Origin: Niveispirillum sp943370215
GTDB lineage: Bacteria; Pseudomonadota; Alphaproteobacteria; Azospirillales; Azospirillaceae
Assembly (NCBI GenBank): GCA_943370215.1
Contig: CALRQC020000013.1
Span: 1-64,000, forward strand
DNA: 64,000 nucleotides
Direction: 5' to 3'
Part shown: positions 53,392 through 62,781 of the stretch, in pieces
Layout: every line of letters starts with the position of its first letter
Position numbering within the stretch: the stretch's first letter is position 1
The notes under the pieces: generated by a model
The model's input: only the letters and a program-made list of their open reading frames with translations
What the model was told of the DNA's origin: nothing
Database searches by the model: none
Translations under genes and position numbers: made by a program

Positions 53392-53616
53392 TCAATCGGC
53401 GGCGCGCAACATGGCTGTATAAACCGCCATCACCGCCTCGATGCTGATGCCGCCGGCCTGCGCGCCTGCCGTCAGCATTTCCTGGGTTGGTTTGACCGGT
53501 ACGGCCGTCAGGCCCCGCACGCCCATCTGCTCCACCTCGTCCAGAGCGAAGCGCATACGGTCACTCAACATGGCTTCGTTGACCTCTTGAAGGGAACGGG
53601 CGGCGTCTTTCATCAT
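53392..53616 (-). CDS. Small hypothetical protein
   Basis: A 74-residue helical protein with RMRFALDEVEQMGVRGL and a C-terminal GGISIEAVMAVYTAMLRAAD. It has no recognised family. AAGGAATACC directly precedes the ATG at 53616, and a clear terminator lies past its stop, so it is probably expressed. It is convergent with the phage block. An association with phage control is conceivable but not shown. Confidence 0.6.
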   Translation of the reverse strand: MMKDAARSLQEVNEAMLSDRMRFALDEVEQMGVRGLTAVPVKPTQEMLTAGAQAGGISIEAVMAVYTAMLRAAD

Positions 53617-53999
53617 GGTATTCCTTGATTTAACGCTGTTTGATTGGCCAGTGGCCATGATTGAAATATAAGCGGATAAACCGGCTCATTACTACTATTC
53701 GGACGTATAGAGCCCGGTGCTTTTCACCCGACATTCGTATAGGGTTTTGCCGGGAAACCTCGTCCACGTCTGTGCTGCTCATGCGCAGCACCCCCGGCAA
53801 TTATTGTATGGCCACCGGCTATCCGGTTTTCGCTTACATGAATATGCCGATACGCTGGTCAGGTATGCGAAACGTTCATCCTAATTACCAAGATGGTATT
53901 AAATCCCCGGCGGACAGTCTCGCCAGCGGTCTGGCATAATCAGCACTTTATAGATAGGGTGTGAATTGTATCTTGAACAGCACCGTCTGATTGGACAAA
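53617..53999. other. Gap between small gene and DUF952, no gene seen
   Basis: About 380 bases of lower GC content. A 92-codon open frame on the plus strand has unconvincing composition and no recognisable family. I see no repeat or RNA. Confidence 0.5.
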
Positions 54000-54368
54000 A
54001 TGGCTCATCCCATCTTTCATATGTGCCACGCTACGGAGTGGCAGGCGGCTTTGGCCGCTGGTCGTTATGATGGTTCCTCCCAGGATCAGGCGGATGGGTT
54101 CATACATTTTTCCACCGCAGCCCAACTGCCGGAAAGTGCGGCCCGTCACCGCGCGGGCCAGACAGGCTTGCTCTTGCTGACGGTGGAGGCCGACGCCTGC
54201 GGTGACGCCCTGAAATGGGAGCCGTCGCGCGGCGGCCAGCTTTTCCCCCATCTTTACAGTCCGCTGATGCCGACCGCTGTGCTGCGGGTTGATCCGTTGC
54301 CTTTGGACGATGATGGTTTGCACATCATGCCGGCCCATGTCGCTGCCATCGCCAATGAGGCCGAGTGA
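54000..54368 (+). CDS. DUF952 family protein
   Basis: A 122-residue protein of the DUF952 family, whose fold resembles ADP-ribose-handling enzymes. It shows the family features FHMCHATEWQAALAAG, then DGFIHFSTAAQLPESA and LLLLTVEAD. Function is unknown. ATG 54000 begins the family match. Its stop overlaps the pyrD start (TGATG), so the two are co-translated. Confidence 0.88.
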   Translation: MAHPIFHMCHATEWQAALAAGRYDGSSQDQADGFIHFSTAAQLPESAARHRAGQTGLLLLTVEADACGDALKWEPSRGGQLFPHLYSPLMPTAVLRVDPLPLDDDGLHIMPAHVAAIANEAE

Positions 54369-55453
54369 TGGGCAACTTCAACCTCTATCATCTCGCCCGC
54401 CCCTTGCTGATGGCGTTGGATGCGGAAAAGGCCCATAACCTGACCGTCAAGGCCCTGAAGACCGGCCTGATGCCGCCGCTGGGCGGGCGCGATCCGGCCG
54501 TACTGGCCACCCGCGTCTTCGGGATCGATTTTCCCAACCCGGTCGGGCTGGCTGCCGGCTTCGACAAGAATGCCGAGGTGCCGGACGCCATGCTGGGCCT
54601 GGGCTTCGGCTTTGTCGAATGCGGCACGGTCACGCCCCGCCCGCAGGATGGTAACCCCAAACCCCGTCTGTTCCGCGTGCCCAATGTGCGGGGTGTCATC
54701 AACCGGTTCGGCTTCAACAATGCCGGGCTGGATGTCTATTGCACCCATCTGCGCCAGCGCCATGGTCGTCCTGGCATTGTCGGCGGCAATGTCGGCAAGA
54801 ACAAGGAGACGGCGGACGCCGCCACCGATTATGTCGCCTGTATCGAACGGGTGGCCCCGCTGGTGAATTATCTGGTGGTCAATGTCTCCTCCCCCAACAC
54901 GCCGGGCCTGCGCACGCTGCAATCGCGCGACGCGCTGGCCCATCTGCTGGGCCAGTGCCTGGAAGCGCGCACCCGGTCAGGCACGCGCCCGCCGCTGCTG
55001 CTGAAGGTGGCACCCGACCTGACGGAGGAGGACAAGGCCGATATTGCTGCCGTGGTGCTGGATAGCGGCATTGACGGTTTGATCGTCTCCAACACCACGT
55101 TGGCCCGTCCTGCGGAAATTCCGGCCGATCTGGCTTCCCAGGCGGGTGGCCTGTCGGGGGCGCCGCTGATGGCGCCCTCCACCCGGGTGCTGGGGGAGTT
55201 TTACCGCCTGCTGGGCGGACGGCTGCCGCTGGTGGGCGTGGGCGGCATCGCTTCGGGGGCGGATGCCTATGCCAAGATCCGTGCCGGTGCCAGCCTGGTA
55301 CAGTTCTATTCCGCCATGGTCTATGAAGGGCCGGGTTTGGTGGGGCGGGTCAAGACAGACCTGGCACGCTTGCTGACGGCTGACGGCTATATGCATGTGG
55401 CAGAGGCTGTGGGCGCTGACCATCGGGCCCCCCACCGCGCCGCGCTTGCATAG
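54368..55453 (+). CDS. pyrD: Dihydroorotate dehydrogenase (quinone)
   Basis: A 361-residue class 2 enzyme that oxidises dihydroorotate to orotate and passes electrons to ubiquinone at the inner membrane. It has the N-terminal helical quinone-binding segment (YHLARPLLMALDAEKAHNLT), NPVGLAAGFDKN, the FMN region GGNVGKNKET, NVSSPNTPGLRTLQ with the class 2 Ser base, LLLKVAPDL, IVSNTT and LVGVGGI. ATG 54368 overlaps the DUF952 stop. Pyrimidine synthesis is its role. Confidence 0.96.
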   Translation: MGNFNLYHLARPLLMALDAEKAHNLTVKALKTGLMPPLGGRDPAVLATRVFGIDFPNPVGLAAGFDKNAEVPDAMLGLGFGFVECGTVTPRPQDGNPKPRLFRVPNVRGVINRFGFNNAGLDVYCTHLRQRHGRPGIVGGNVGKNKETADAATDYVACIERVAPLVNYLVVNVSSPNTPGLRTLQSRDALAHLLGQCLEARTRSGTRPPLLLKVAPDLTEEDKADIAAVVLDSGIDGLIVSNTTLARPAEIPADLASQAGGLSGAPLMAPSTRVLGEFYRLLGGRLPLVGVGGIASGADAYAKIRAGASLVQFYSAMVYEGPGLVGRVKTDLARLLTADGYMHVAEAVGADHRAPHRAALA

Positions 55454-55463
55454 GCCCTCGCCC

Positions 55464-56690
55464 ATGCGCTGGTTCCGCCACCTTGTTTTTGCTGGTGTCT
55501 ATACGGCCCTGGCCGTCACCGTGGCGCTGACCCTGCCCTTGTCGGTGGCAGGGATGGATCGGCATACCGGCATCCTGTTCGGGCTGGTGATCCTTACCTT
55601 TGGCGGGCTGCTGCATGAGTTCTGGGCCCGCCAGGATGCCCAGGAACGTAGCGACCGCCGCCTTTGGCACCTGCGTGAGCAGCAGGAAGAGGTGATGGCC
55701 ATGGTGGCCGCCCTGGAACGCCGGCTGGATGATGGCCAGCCGCTGGCGCGCGGGGAGGTGCAGGCCGTGTTGTCGGAGGCGCGGGTGCTGGAACAGTTGG
55801 CGGGCCAGTTGCCGCCGCTGCGTGGCTCCCGGGTGGAGCCTCCGGCTGCTTTCGCGGCTCCGCCGGCCCGGCCGTCACTGGCGGTCCCCCCGGCCCCGCT
55901 GTCCCCCTATCCGGCCCCTGTGGCGGCGGATGCCGCTGCCATCCTGGATCAGGTGCGCGAGGCCCTGCGCACCGACAAGGTGGATATCTTTCTGCAGCCC
56001 GTGGTCAGCCTGCCCCAGCGCCGGCACCGCTACTACGAACTGTTTTCCCGCATCCGGGCAGGGGAGGGGGCGGATGGCAAGCAGCATTATCTGTTGCCGG
56101 AGCAATATCTGGGCGTGGCGGCCGACGCGGGCCTGATCGCCACTATCGACAATCTGCTGCTGTTCCGCTGCATCCAACTGGTGCGGGAGACGGAGAAACG
56201 GCACCAGAATGTCGGCTTCTTCTGTAACATCTCCGCTGCCACGCTGAACGATGCCGGCTTTATGCGGGAATTCGTCTCCTATATGGGCCAGCATCCCGAT
56301 CTGGCCTCCAAGCTGATCTTCGAACTGAGCCAGGATGAGCTGATGCAGGGCGGCCTGTTCGCTACCGGCTTCCTGGATGGGTTACGGCGGCTGGGCTTCC
56401 GTTTCTCCATGGATCAGGTCTGGCGGCTGGATATGGACTGGTCGGAACTGGCCCGCCACGATATCCGCCATGTGAAGCTGGATGCCGCGCGCCTGCTGGA
56501 CCCCGATGGCCGTTTTGCCGATCCCCGTGCCGTGCGTGACCTGCGCCAGGAACTGGACCGCGCCAATATCGATCTGATCGTGGAAAAGATCGAGACTGAT
56601 GCCCAGTTGATCGAACTGCTGGATCTCTATATCGATTTCGGCCAGGGCTATCTGTTCGGTGAGCCGAGATTGGCCAAGAAACAGGCATAG
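55464..56690 (+). CDS. Degenerate EAL domain protein, TipF-like
   Basis: A 408-residue protein with two N-terminal membrane segments (about 7-27 and 34-53), a coiled coil (about 55-110), a Pro/Ala-rich linker and a C-terminal EAL-fold domain (about 175-400). The catalytic signature is degraded: ELFSR for EALLR and SMDQVW for the DDFG loop, so c-di-GMP hydrolysis is unlikely but binding possible. This architecture resembles Caulobacter TipF, which helps place the flagellum. It follows pyrD by 10 bases; MRWFRH is chosen as start. Confidence 0.8.
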   Translation: MRWFRHLVFAGVYTALAVTVALTLPLSVAGMDRHTGILFGLVILTFGGLLHEFWARQDAQERSDRRLWHLREQQEEVMAMVAALERRLDDGQPLARGEVQAVLSEARVLEQLAGQLPPLRGSRVEPPAAFAAPPARPSLAVPPAPLSPYPAPVAADAAAILDQVREALRTDKVDIFLQPVVSLPQRRHRYYELFSRIRAGEGADGKQHYLLPEQYLGVAADAGLIATIDNLLLFRCIQLVRETEKRHQNVGFFCNISAATLNDAGFMREFVSYMGQHPDLASKLIFELSQDELMQGGLFATGFLDGLRRLGFRFSMDQVWRLDMDWSELARHDIRHVKLDAARLLDPDGRFADPRAVRDLRQELDRANIDLIVEKIETDAQLIELLDLYIDFGQGYLFGEPRLAKKQA

Positions 56691-56851
56691 CAATCTGATT
56701 TGCAAGGGCTGCGTCTTGTCCCTGACGCCCGTCCCGCCCCTGGTGGGTAGCTGCCACCCACTCGCATCTGCCATGCCGTACCCGGCCTTGTCGCCGGGGC
56801 GGTCAAGGGCCACCCTTCCGGCCAGTAACCAACCTCCAGCCGGAAGCACGC

Positions 56852-57730
56852 ATGACCGCCCTGCCGCTGATCGACGGACTGTCCGCCATCGTTGACCGTT
56901 ACGACGGCTTCATCCTGGATCTCTGGGGCGTCATCCATGACGGGGTGCGGCCCTATCCCGGCGTCATCCATTGCCTGACGGAATTGCGCAACCGCGGCAA
57001 GCGGGTCTGCCTGCTGTCCAACGCCCCGCGCCGCGTGCCGGCCGCCGTGGCCAAGCTGAATGACATGGGGGTGGATGTTGACCTTTATGATGCGATCTTC
57101 ACCTCTGGTGAGGCGACATATGAAGCGCTGCTGAACCCGCCGGATGAATGGCACCAGGCGCTGGGTCGCAACCTGTTCCATATCGGCCCGCCGCGCGACA
57201 ATGATATCTATGACAGCTTGTCCGGCCGCCGCCGGGTGCATACGCCCGATCAGGCGGATTTCGTGCTGAATACCGGCATTGATGATTTTGACGAGACGCT
57301 GGCCGATTACGAGCCGGTGCTGACGGCTTGCGTGGAACGCCGCCTGCCGATGCTCTGTGCCAACCCCGATCTGGTGGTGGTGGTCGATAACAAGCTGGTG
57401 ATCTGCGCCGGGGAACTGGCACGGCGCTATGAGGATTTGGGCGGGGAGGTGCGCTACCATGGCAAGCCCCATGCGCCTGTCTATCGTCGCTGCTTCCAAC
57501 TGTTGGGCGATCTGGCTCCGTCCCGCATCCTGGCGGTGGGCGACAGCCTGCGCACCGATATTGCCGGCGCCAACGCCGCCGGCATTGACGGGCTGCTGGT
57601 GACCGGCGGCATCCATCGGGAAGAGCTGGGGGCAAACTGGGGGAGCCATCCCGATCCGCAATCCCTGGGTCTATTGGTGGAAACCGGTGGTCACCGGCCC
57701 GTTGCCGCGATTCCGGGCCTGCGCTGGTAA
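56852..57730 (+). CDS. HAD-superfamily phosphatase (TIGR01459 type)
   Basis: A 292-residue HAD hydrolase, class IIA. Motif I is FILDLWGVIHDGVRPYPG with the nucleophile Asp near residue 23. Motif II is LLSNAPRR near residue 52. The cap lies in the middle, then GKPHAPVYRRC (Lys) and AVGDSLRTDIAGANAAG (acid motif) follow. Relatives (TIGR01459) are common in alphaproteobacteria; the substrate is unknown. It starts 160 bases past the TipF-like gene and may share its transcript. Confidence 0.9.
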   Translation: MTALPLIDGLSAIVDRYDGFILDLWGVIHDGVRPYPGVIHCLTELRNRGKRVCLLSNAPRRVPAAVAKLNDMGVDVDLYDAIFTSGEATYEALLNPPDEWHQALGRNLFHIGPPRDNDIYDSLSGRRRVHTPDQADFVLNTGIDDFDETLADYEPVLTACVERRLPMLCANPDLVVVVDNKLVICAGELARRYEDLGGEVRYHGKPHAPVYRRCFQLLGDLAPSRILAVGDSLRTDIAGANAAGIDGLLVTGGIHREELGANWGSHPDPQSLGLLVETGGHRPVAAIPGLRW

Positions 57731-57791
57731 AGAGAGCGCTTCCAACCGCTGATTTACCAATGGCGGGGCCATGGGTAGTGCTGGTTTTGTG

Positions 57792-57820
57792 GAGAATGTT
57801 TCTTTTTTGGAAACATTCTC
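57792..57820. terminator. Hairpin between convergent genes
   Basis: GAGAATGTTTC (57792-57802) pairs with GAAACATTCTC (57810-57820) around a 7-base T-rich loop. It lies between the 3' ends of the HAD gene and the RHH gene, where a bidirectional terminator is expected. The flanking T tracts are weak (TGTTTC on plus). Confidence 0.55.
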
Positions 57821-57864
57821 TGTTTCGGTACGACTGAATCTCTCGCTCCGATGGAGCCAATATA

Positions 57865-58236
57865 CTACTCTTCATCGAAAATGCATAAGGCTCGGCAGAA
57901 AGTAGTTGAGTATCCGGCGGTGGTTCCGAAGGGCGCCTGCTCTTCCGCCAGACCGGTCAGCGGGGTTGGCTGCGAGGCGGTGCGGAAATAGGACAGGATG
58001 AAGATGCGCAGCGCGGCTGTCAGCGCGCTGTCACCGCGCCGTCCATCGATCATGGTGACGATCTCGTGCACGCCGCGGGCCTCACGGCGGCAGATATCCG
58101 CCAGACTTTCCCATAATAACGGTTCCATCCGCACGCTGGTGCGGCGTCCCCCCACGACCACGTTGCGGCACACGGCACGCATCGATTCCGGGGCGACATC
58201 ATCGGGTTGAGACGGGGGGCGACGTTTGGCTGCCAT
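57865..58236 (-). CDS. Ribbon-helix-helix domain protein
   Basis: A 123-residue protein with an RHH_4-type domain (about residues 22-85): SMRAVCRNVVVGGRRTSVRM as the strand and EPLLWESLADICRREAR as the first helix, then VHEIVTMID and a C-terminal helix LTAALRIFILSYFRTA. Such proteins are DNA-binding or hook-type regulators of unknown targets in alphaproteobacteria. It is convergent with the HAD gene. Confidence 0.85.
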   Translation of the reverse strand: MAAKRRPPSQPDDVAPESMRAVCRNVVVGGRRTSVRMEPLLWESLADICRREARGVHEIVTMIDGRRGDSALTAALRIFILSYFRTASQPTPLTGLAEEQAPFGTTAGYSTTFCRALCIFDEE

Positions 58237-58487
58237 ACGGGGACCGTCCGTCCTATTTTCCAGAGTGGTTCACAGTTGTGCGGAACATATTGAATCTACT
58301 TGTATGTGACAATGGGTTGTCGAAGGTATTATGACGCTATCTGGTAATATGGCATTTCCTATGTGGAAATTTTCCTTGCTCAGCGGGCAAAGGATGGTGC
58401 CGATGGCGCTGAAATTTCATCTGTTCCTGCTGCATCCCCGCATCCCGGACATGGACTCCGTGCCCGGCTGCGCCTAGTTTAACGCCC

Positions 58488-59738
58488 ATGAGGGACGAAC
58501 CTTACGATAACGACCCGATTCTGGATGCCGACTGGAACTCCATTGCCCTGCGGGGCGGTGTGGCCAGCCTGCGCGTGCCGTCCAGTTGGCAGCGGCTGTC
58601 GCGTGACGATGGCGGGTTGGCTTTTCAGTCGCCGGGCGCGAATCCGGTCGATCTGCTGGTCTCTGTCACCACCTATCGCAATCCCTATGGCGTCCATGTG
58701 GATGAGGCCATCCAGTATCTGGACCGGGAGAATGTGCTGCCGCGTGGCATTGTGCCATCCGATGATGAAGGCCCGGCCGGGGATGAGGAGCGGCGCTGGA
58801 TCGCCTATGCTGTGGCCCAGCCGCCCGACCGGCAGATTTTCGTCTGGAAGGTGGCGGATTTCCAACCCCCTGATCATGTGCGAGTCGTTTCCCTGCAGCT
58901 CCATGTGCCCGCTTTGTCCAGTGCCTCCCCTGGGCTGAGTGCCTTGATTGACCGGTTGGGGGAGGAGGCGGCGCGCATCAAGTTCCACCCGACCCCCGTC
59001 CAGGGGCCGGTGCAGCGCGTTACCATGCGCAATGTCAGCCATGGTGATCAGGTGCGCTTCCGCCTGCCTTGGGACTGGGTGAGTGTCCGGGAGGAGGAAC
59101 TGACCCTGTTCCACCGGGAGGAGACGGGCAGTGGTACGCTGCGCGTCGCCGTCCATGGTTTCGACCATGAAGGGCCGGAAGCCCAGTTGCTGGCCCGCAC
59201 CGTGCTGCGTCAGACGGCGGAGCAGTTTGCCGAAGGGCCGGATGGACGCGTTGGTCAAGGCAGCGTCGAATGGCTGGAAGATGGGGAGGCGATGGCCCGG
59301 TTTGTCACCGAGGGGGAGGAAGATGGCGAGAAGCTGCGCTTCTTCCTCTGGCTGCGGGGTGTCGCGCAGGAGGGGCAGACCATCGTGGCTCTGTTCAGCT
59401 TCGCTTATCCCCTGGCCGCCTGCGGGGGGGACCGCGAAACCACCCTGGTGACCATGCTGGAGCGGGAGATTCGCCAGGCCATGATCGGCCCCGCCAGCGA
59501 AGATGAGGGCGATGGCGAAGATATCGCGGCGGCCCTTCCAGGGATGGATGAAGGTGGTTTCAGCCTGGCCGATCTGCTGGATGTCGATGACGACGATGAT
59601 GAGGATTCAGACCAGCCCCCCCCTTTCTTCCCCGGTAGCTATGAGGAAGGGCTGGACGGTTTGCTGGATGATGAAGAAGAGGATGATGACAGCGACGAGG
59701 ATGATGGGGAGGGTGGGGGGCCGATCGGCAATGCCTGA
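58488..59738 (+). CDS. Hypothetical protein with duplicated domain and acidic tail
   Basis: A 416-residue protein with two similar halves. The first (about 24-165) begins GGVASLRVPSSWQRLSRDDG and the second (about 185-330) begins NVSHGDQVRFRLPWDWVSV, both with strands ending near IDRLGEEAARIKF or LEREIRQAMI. From about 335 it is very rich in Asp/Glu (DVDDDDDEDSD and later EEEDDDSDEDDGEG). Each half resembles a small alpha-beta unit of unknown family. It has no signal peptide and is probably cytoplasmic. Confidence 0.75.
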   Translation: MRDEPYDNDPILDADWNSIALRGGVASLRVPSSWQRLSRDDGGLAFQSPGANPVDLLVSVTTYRNPYGVHVDEAIQYLDRENVLPRGIVPSDDEGPAGDEERRWIAYAVAQPPDRQIFVWKVADFQPPDHVRVVSLQLHVPALSSASPGLSALIDRLGEEAARIKFHPTPVQGPVQRVTMRNVSHGDQVRFRLPWDWVSVREEELTLFHREETGSGTLRVAVHGFDHEGPEAQLLARTVLRQTAEQFAEGPDGRVGQGSVEWLEDGEAMARFVTEGEEDGEKLRFFLWLRGVAQEGQTIVALFSFAYPLAACGGDRETTLVTMLEREIRQAMIGPASEDEGDGEDIAAALPGMDEGGFSLADLLDVDDDDDEDSDQPPPFFPGSYEEGLDGLLDDEEEDDDSDEDDGEGGGPIGNA

Positions 59739-59747
59739 CCCTGCCGG

Positions 59748-60386
59748 TCAGCAGAGCAGCATCGCCTCCTGCTCGATCAACAGCCGCATGGGCGCGCCGG
59801 CCGATGGTTGTGGCGGGGGGGAATCGAAATGGATGATACCCAGCAGCCGCCGGTCCCCATCCCCACAGCCGAAGGGCAGCAGCAGCCGGCTGTAACGTAT
59901 CCCCAGACCTCCGGGCAGTTCCACACGCACCCGGCTCCAGTTCGGGCGGGCGGCGCCATGGGCGCGCAGATAAGAGGCCGCAGCCCCCTCGAAGGCCGGC
60001 ATCAGCCCGGTGTCAATATCCCGGCCGGTGGCATCGGCCCCGCTGAACCGTGCGAGCGCGCTGCCATAGAGGGTAAAGCGCGGCATGGCGCCGTCCCGGG
60101 GAAAACGTACCATCAACAGATGGGCCAGCCAGGGCCGCAGCGGGGCAATCAGATCGCCATTCCAGATCGGCAACCCGTCTTCCTGTCGGGGCAATTGCTG
60201 CCACCAGGGCAACAGTGACTGCAAAATCGGCAGTCTTTCCACGTCCCCATTTTTCAGCTTGGTCTGGGGTGCCGGCTGGGTGGCCGCCGCCACCCCCGCC
60301 ATGTTGTGTGCAGCCATGAATGCGGCCCGTTTCTTCGAAGGTGATGGATGGTGCCTGTCAGACAGGGGCCTGTCCACTGCATCCAT
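59748..60386 (-). CDS. PAS-fold (PAS_5-like) hypothetical protein
   Basis: A 212-residue protein whose centre (about 65-170) resembles PAS_5-type alphaproteobacterial proteins: LPIWNGDLIAPLRPWLAHLLMV, then ALARFSGADATGRDIDTGLMP, the Gly-x-Asp-x-Thr-Gly turn typical of that family. A signal or ligand is not known. The start at 60386 or at MAAHNM (60317) cannot be resolved. Its stop is 9 bases past the stop of the convergent acidic-tail gene. Confidence 0.7.
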   Translation of the reverse strand: MDAVDRPLSDRHHPSPSKKRAAFMAAHNMAGVAAATQPAPQTKLKNGDVERLPILQSLLPWWQQLPRQEDGLPIWNGDLIAPLRPWLAHLLMVRFPRDGAMPRFTLYGSALARFSGADATGRDIDTGLMPAFEGAAASYLRAHGAARPNWSRVRVELPGGLGIRYSRLLLPFGCGDGDRRLLGIIHFDSPPPQPSAGAPMRLLIEQEAMLLC

Positions 60387-60461
60387 GCATCAAACGGATA
60401 GGAGGGCTGCGTTTGGTGTATATTCCGTCCGGATTGCGCTTGTTTCCGGCGGGGAATCCTA

Positions 60462-62153
60462 TCATTGGCTGCCGCGCTGACGGATATCCTGCACGAAACG
60501 TTCGATCTCCTGGTTCAGATCGGTCGACAATGTGCCCAGAGTGCCAATCCAGTCTTCGACTCCATCGGCGGATCGCAGGGTGGCGCTGGCCCCGCTGGAA
60601 ATCTGCTTGACCCGTTCGGAGGCCCGCCGGGCTGCCTGTGCTGCCTCCCCGGCATTGCGCCCCACCTCGCGGATGGCTTGCGATTGCTGCTGTACCGCCC
60701 CGGCAATGGCGGTGGCATTGCCATTCACGGTATCGATGGTGCTGGCCACCCGGCCGATGCTGGCGACGGCCTGCGCCACATTGGCCTGCAGGCGGCCGAT
60801 CTGCTCCCCGATCTCGTCGGTGGCGCGGGCGGTTTGATTGGCCAGCGCCTTCACCTCTGTCGCCACCACGGCGAAACCCTTGCCGGCTTCCCCCGCGCGT
60901 GCCGCTTCGATGGTGGCGTTCAGGGCCAGCAGGTTGGTCTGGCCGGCAATATCGTTGATCATGGCCACGATATCGCTGATCTGGTTGGCGGCGGTGGAAA
61001 GCCCATCGACAACCTGCCGGGCCGACAGTGCTTCGCGTGCGGCATCCTGGCTGGTGCGGGCGGCCCCGGTCACCTGCTGGGTGATCTCCCCGCTGCTGGC
61101 ATCCAGTTGTTGAGCCGCACCGGCTGCTGATTGCACATTGGTTGCCGCTTGATCGGCATCAACGGCGATGCCAGTTGCGGCGCCTTCCGCCTGCCGGGCC
61201 TTGGTGGCCATATCGGCGGACAGGGTGCGCAACTGCGCGATACCTTCCCCGATCTGCCGTACCGTGTCGCGCACCCGCGCCTCGATGGCATCTGCCACAC
61301 CCAGTAACAAGCGCCGCTGCTCCTGCCGGGCGGCTTCGGCGTTGGCGGCCTGGCTGGCTTCCAACGCTTGTTTTTCCACGGCCTGTTCGCGGAAAAAGCC
61401 GGTGGCCTCGGCCATTTCCTGCAGTTCGTCGCCGCTGGTCAGGACAGGCACCACCGTTTCCATACGGCCCTGTGCCAGATGCCGCATCGCAGCCGTCAGG
61501 CGCCGGACCGGCCGGATGATGCTGAGCCCGACCAGCAGCAGGGCCAGGGAGACTAGCACCAGGGTGGAAAGATAGCTGATGCCGACCAGCAGACTGGACC
61601 GGGCAATCCAGGTTTCCTGCCCCGTTCGCGCATCGGCCAGTTCTGCCTGGATCAGATTGTTCAGATTACCCAACTCGTCATTCAGCTTGGCAGCGGCGGC
61701 GTCGATTTCATCGTCCAGGGCGGCGAAACGGGCATCATCGGCCCGCGAGTCCACCGCGGGCAACAGCCCTTCCAGCAGGCCGCGCCGCAGCAGCCCCAAT
61801 TGTTCGGTGGCTGCACGGATGGCGGTTGCCTCATCCGCCTGCATGTCCTGGCGTTGCCAGCCAGCCAGTTGGTTGGAAAGGTGTCCCAACTCGTCATTGA
61901 TGATCTTGCGGCGTTCATCATCGACCCGACCATCGGCGCGGTCGACGATGATATCCATGGCCACCAGCGCCAATTCCAGCGCGCTGCGCCGGGCCGCTTC
62001 CACCAGTGCCACTTGGGCCTGCCGGCTGTTGGTCTGGCTGATCTTGTCGGACAGCACTCCATGCATCCAATAGGTGCTGACGCTGATGACGCTCAGCCCC
62101 GCCAGCGCAATACACCATACAAGCAATAACTTGCGACGGATGGTCCAATGCAT
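60462..62153 (-). CDS. Methyl-accepting chemotaxis protein
   Basis: A 563-residue chemoreceptor. Membrane segment 1 is at about residues 8-30, a four-helix periplasmic domain of about 140 residues follows, and membrane segment 2 lies near 186-208. A HAMP domain (IRPVRRLTAAMRHLAQGRM) precedes the signalling domain with tip GQTNLLALNATIEAARAGEAG. The ATG at 62153 has GGAGAGG upstream. It is not close to the 7098 receptor in the sensor domain. Ligand is unknown. Confidence 0.95.
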   Translation of the reverse strand: MHWTIRRKLLLVWCIALAGLSVISVSTYWMHGVLSDKISQTNSRQAQVALVEAARRSALELALVAMDIIVDRADGRVDDERRKIINDELGHLSNQLAGWQRQDMQADEATAIRAATEQLGLLRRGLLEGLLPAVDSRADDARFAALDDEIDAAAAKLNDELGNLNNLIQAELADARTGQETWIARSSLLVGISYLSTLVLVSLALLLVGLSIIRPVRRLTAAMRHLAQGRMETVVPVLTSGDELQEMAEATGFFREQAVEKQALEASQAANAEAARQEQRRLLLGVADAIEARVRDTVRQIGEGIAQLRTLSADMATKARQAEGAATGIAVDADQAATNVQSAAGAAQQLDASSGEITQQVTGAARTSQDAAREALSARQVVDGLSTAANQISDIVAMINDIAGQTNLLALNATIEAARAGEAGKGFAVVATEVKALANQTARATDEIGEQIGRLQANVAQAVASIGRVASTIDTVNGNATAIAGAVQQQSQAIREVGRNAGEAAQAARRASERVKQISSGASATLRSADGVEDWIGTLGTLSTDLNQEIERFVQDIRQRGSQ

Positions 62154-62314
62154 GGGGCCTCTCCTGCGTACTGGTATCCCTTGCCGACCGGTCACACGCC
62201 AAGTCAGTCGCAAATCTGCTTCACCGTAAATCGAGACAGCGCACGGCTATAGATATGCTTCAGGATATTATTGGTTGAAACGCCAACCATTGCCTTGGGA
62301 TACGCCTGAAATGA

Positions 62315-62348
62315 CAACACCCCGCCGGATCGTTCCGGCGGGGTGTTG
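62315..62348 (-). terminator. Terminator hairpin of the rplS operon
   Basis: A 15-bp perfect stem (CAACACCCCGCCGGA 62315-62329 with 62334-62348) and a 4-base loop lies 28 bases past the rplS stop. The following minus-strand bases read TCATTTC, only weakly T-rich, the same tail that follows the pheT hairpin. Confidence 0.8.
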
Positions 62349-62376
62349 CGTATCAGTCCCGAAGGGGAGTGATGAA

Positions 62377-62781
62377 TTATTCGGCGATCGAGCGGCCGTT
62401 CTTCATGCCGCGGCCGGTGGTGCGCTCGGCGATACGAGCGGACTTGCCGGTCAGGCCACGCAGGTAATACAGCTTGGCGCGACGGACCTGGCCCTTGCGG
62501 ACCAGCTCGATGCTGTCCAGACGCGGGCTGTACAGCGGGAACACGCGTTCCACGCCTTCGCCATAGGAGATCTTGCGGACGGTGAAGCTGGAATTGATGC
62601 CGGCGTTCTTGCGGGCGATCACCACACCTTCGTAAGCCTGGATACGCTCACGGGTACCTTCGGTCACCTTCACGTTCACCTTCACAGTGTCGCCGGGGGA
62701 GAAGGTCGGGATCTTCTTGCCTTCGGACAGCTTGGCAACCTGTTCGGCTTCCAACTTCTGCAGAATGTTCATCATACTCAT
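62377..62781 (-). CDS. rplS: 50S ribosomal protein L19
   Basis: A 134-residue ribosomal protein at the 30S-50S interface. Diagnostic stretches are PGDTVKVNVKVTEGTRERIQ, YEGVVIARKNAGINSSFTVR, KISYGEGVERVFPLYSP and VRRAKLYYLRG. The start ATG overlaps the trmD stop (ATGA); internal ATGs 6 and 9 bases later are also possible and follow AAGG better. It is the last gene of the rimM-trmD-rplS operon and is followed by a hairpin. Confidence 0.97.
   Translation of the reverse strand: MSMMNILQKLEAEQVAKLSEGKKIPTFSPGDTVKVNVKVTEGTRERIQAYEGVVIARKNAGINSSFTVRKISYGEGVERVFPLYSPRLDSIELVRKGQVRRAKLYYLRGLTGKSARIAERTTGRGMKNGRSIAE

Noticed and set aside
53661..53939. A 92-codon plus-strand open frame
   Set aside because: Composition is unlike neighbouring genes, it has no ribosome site and no family; treated as non-coding.
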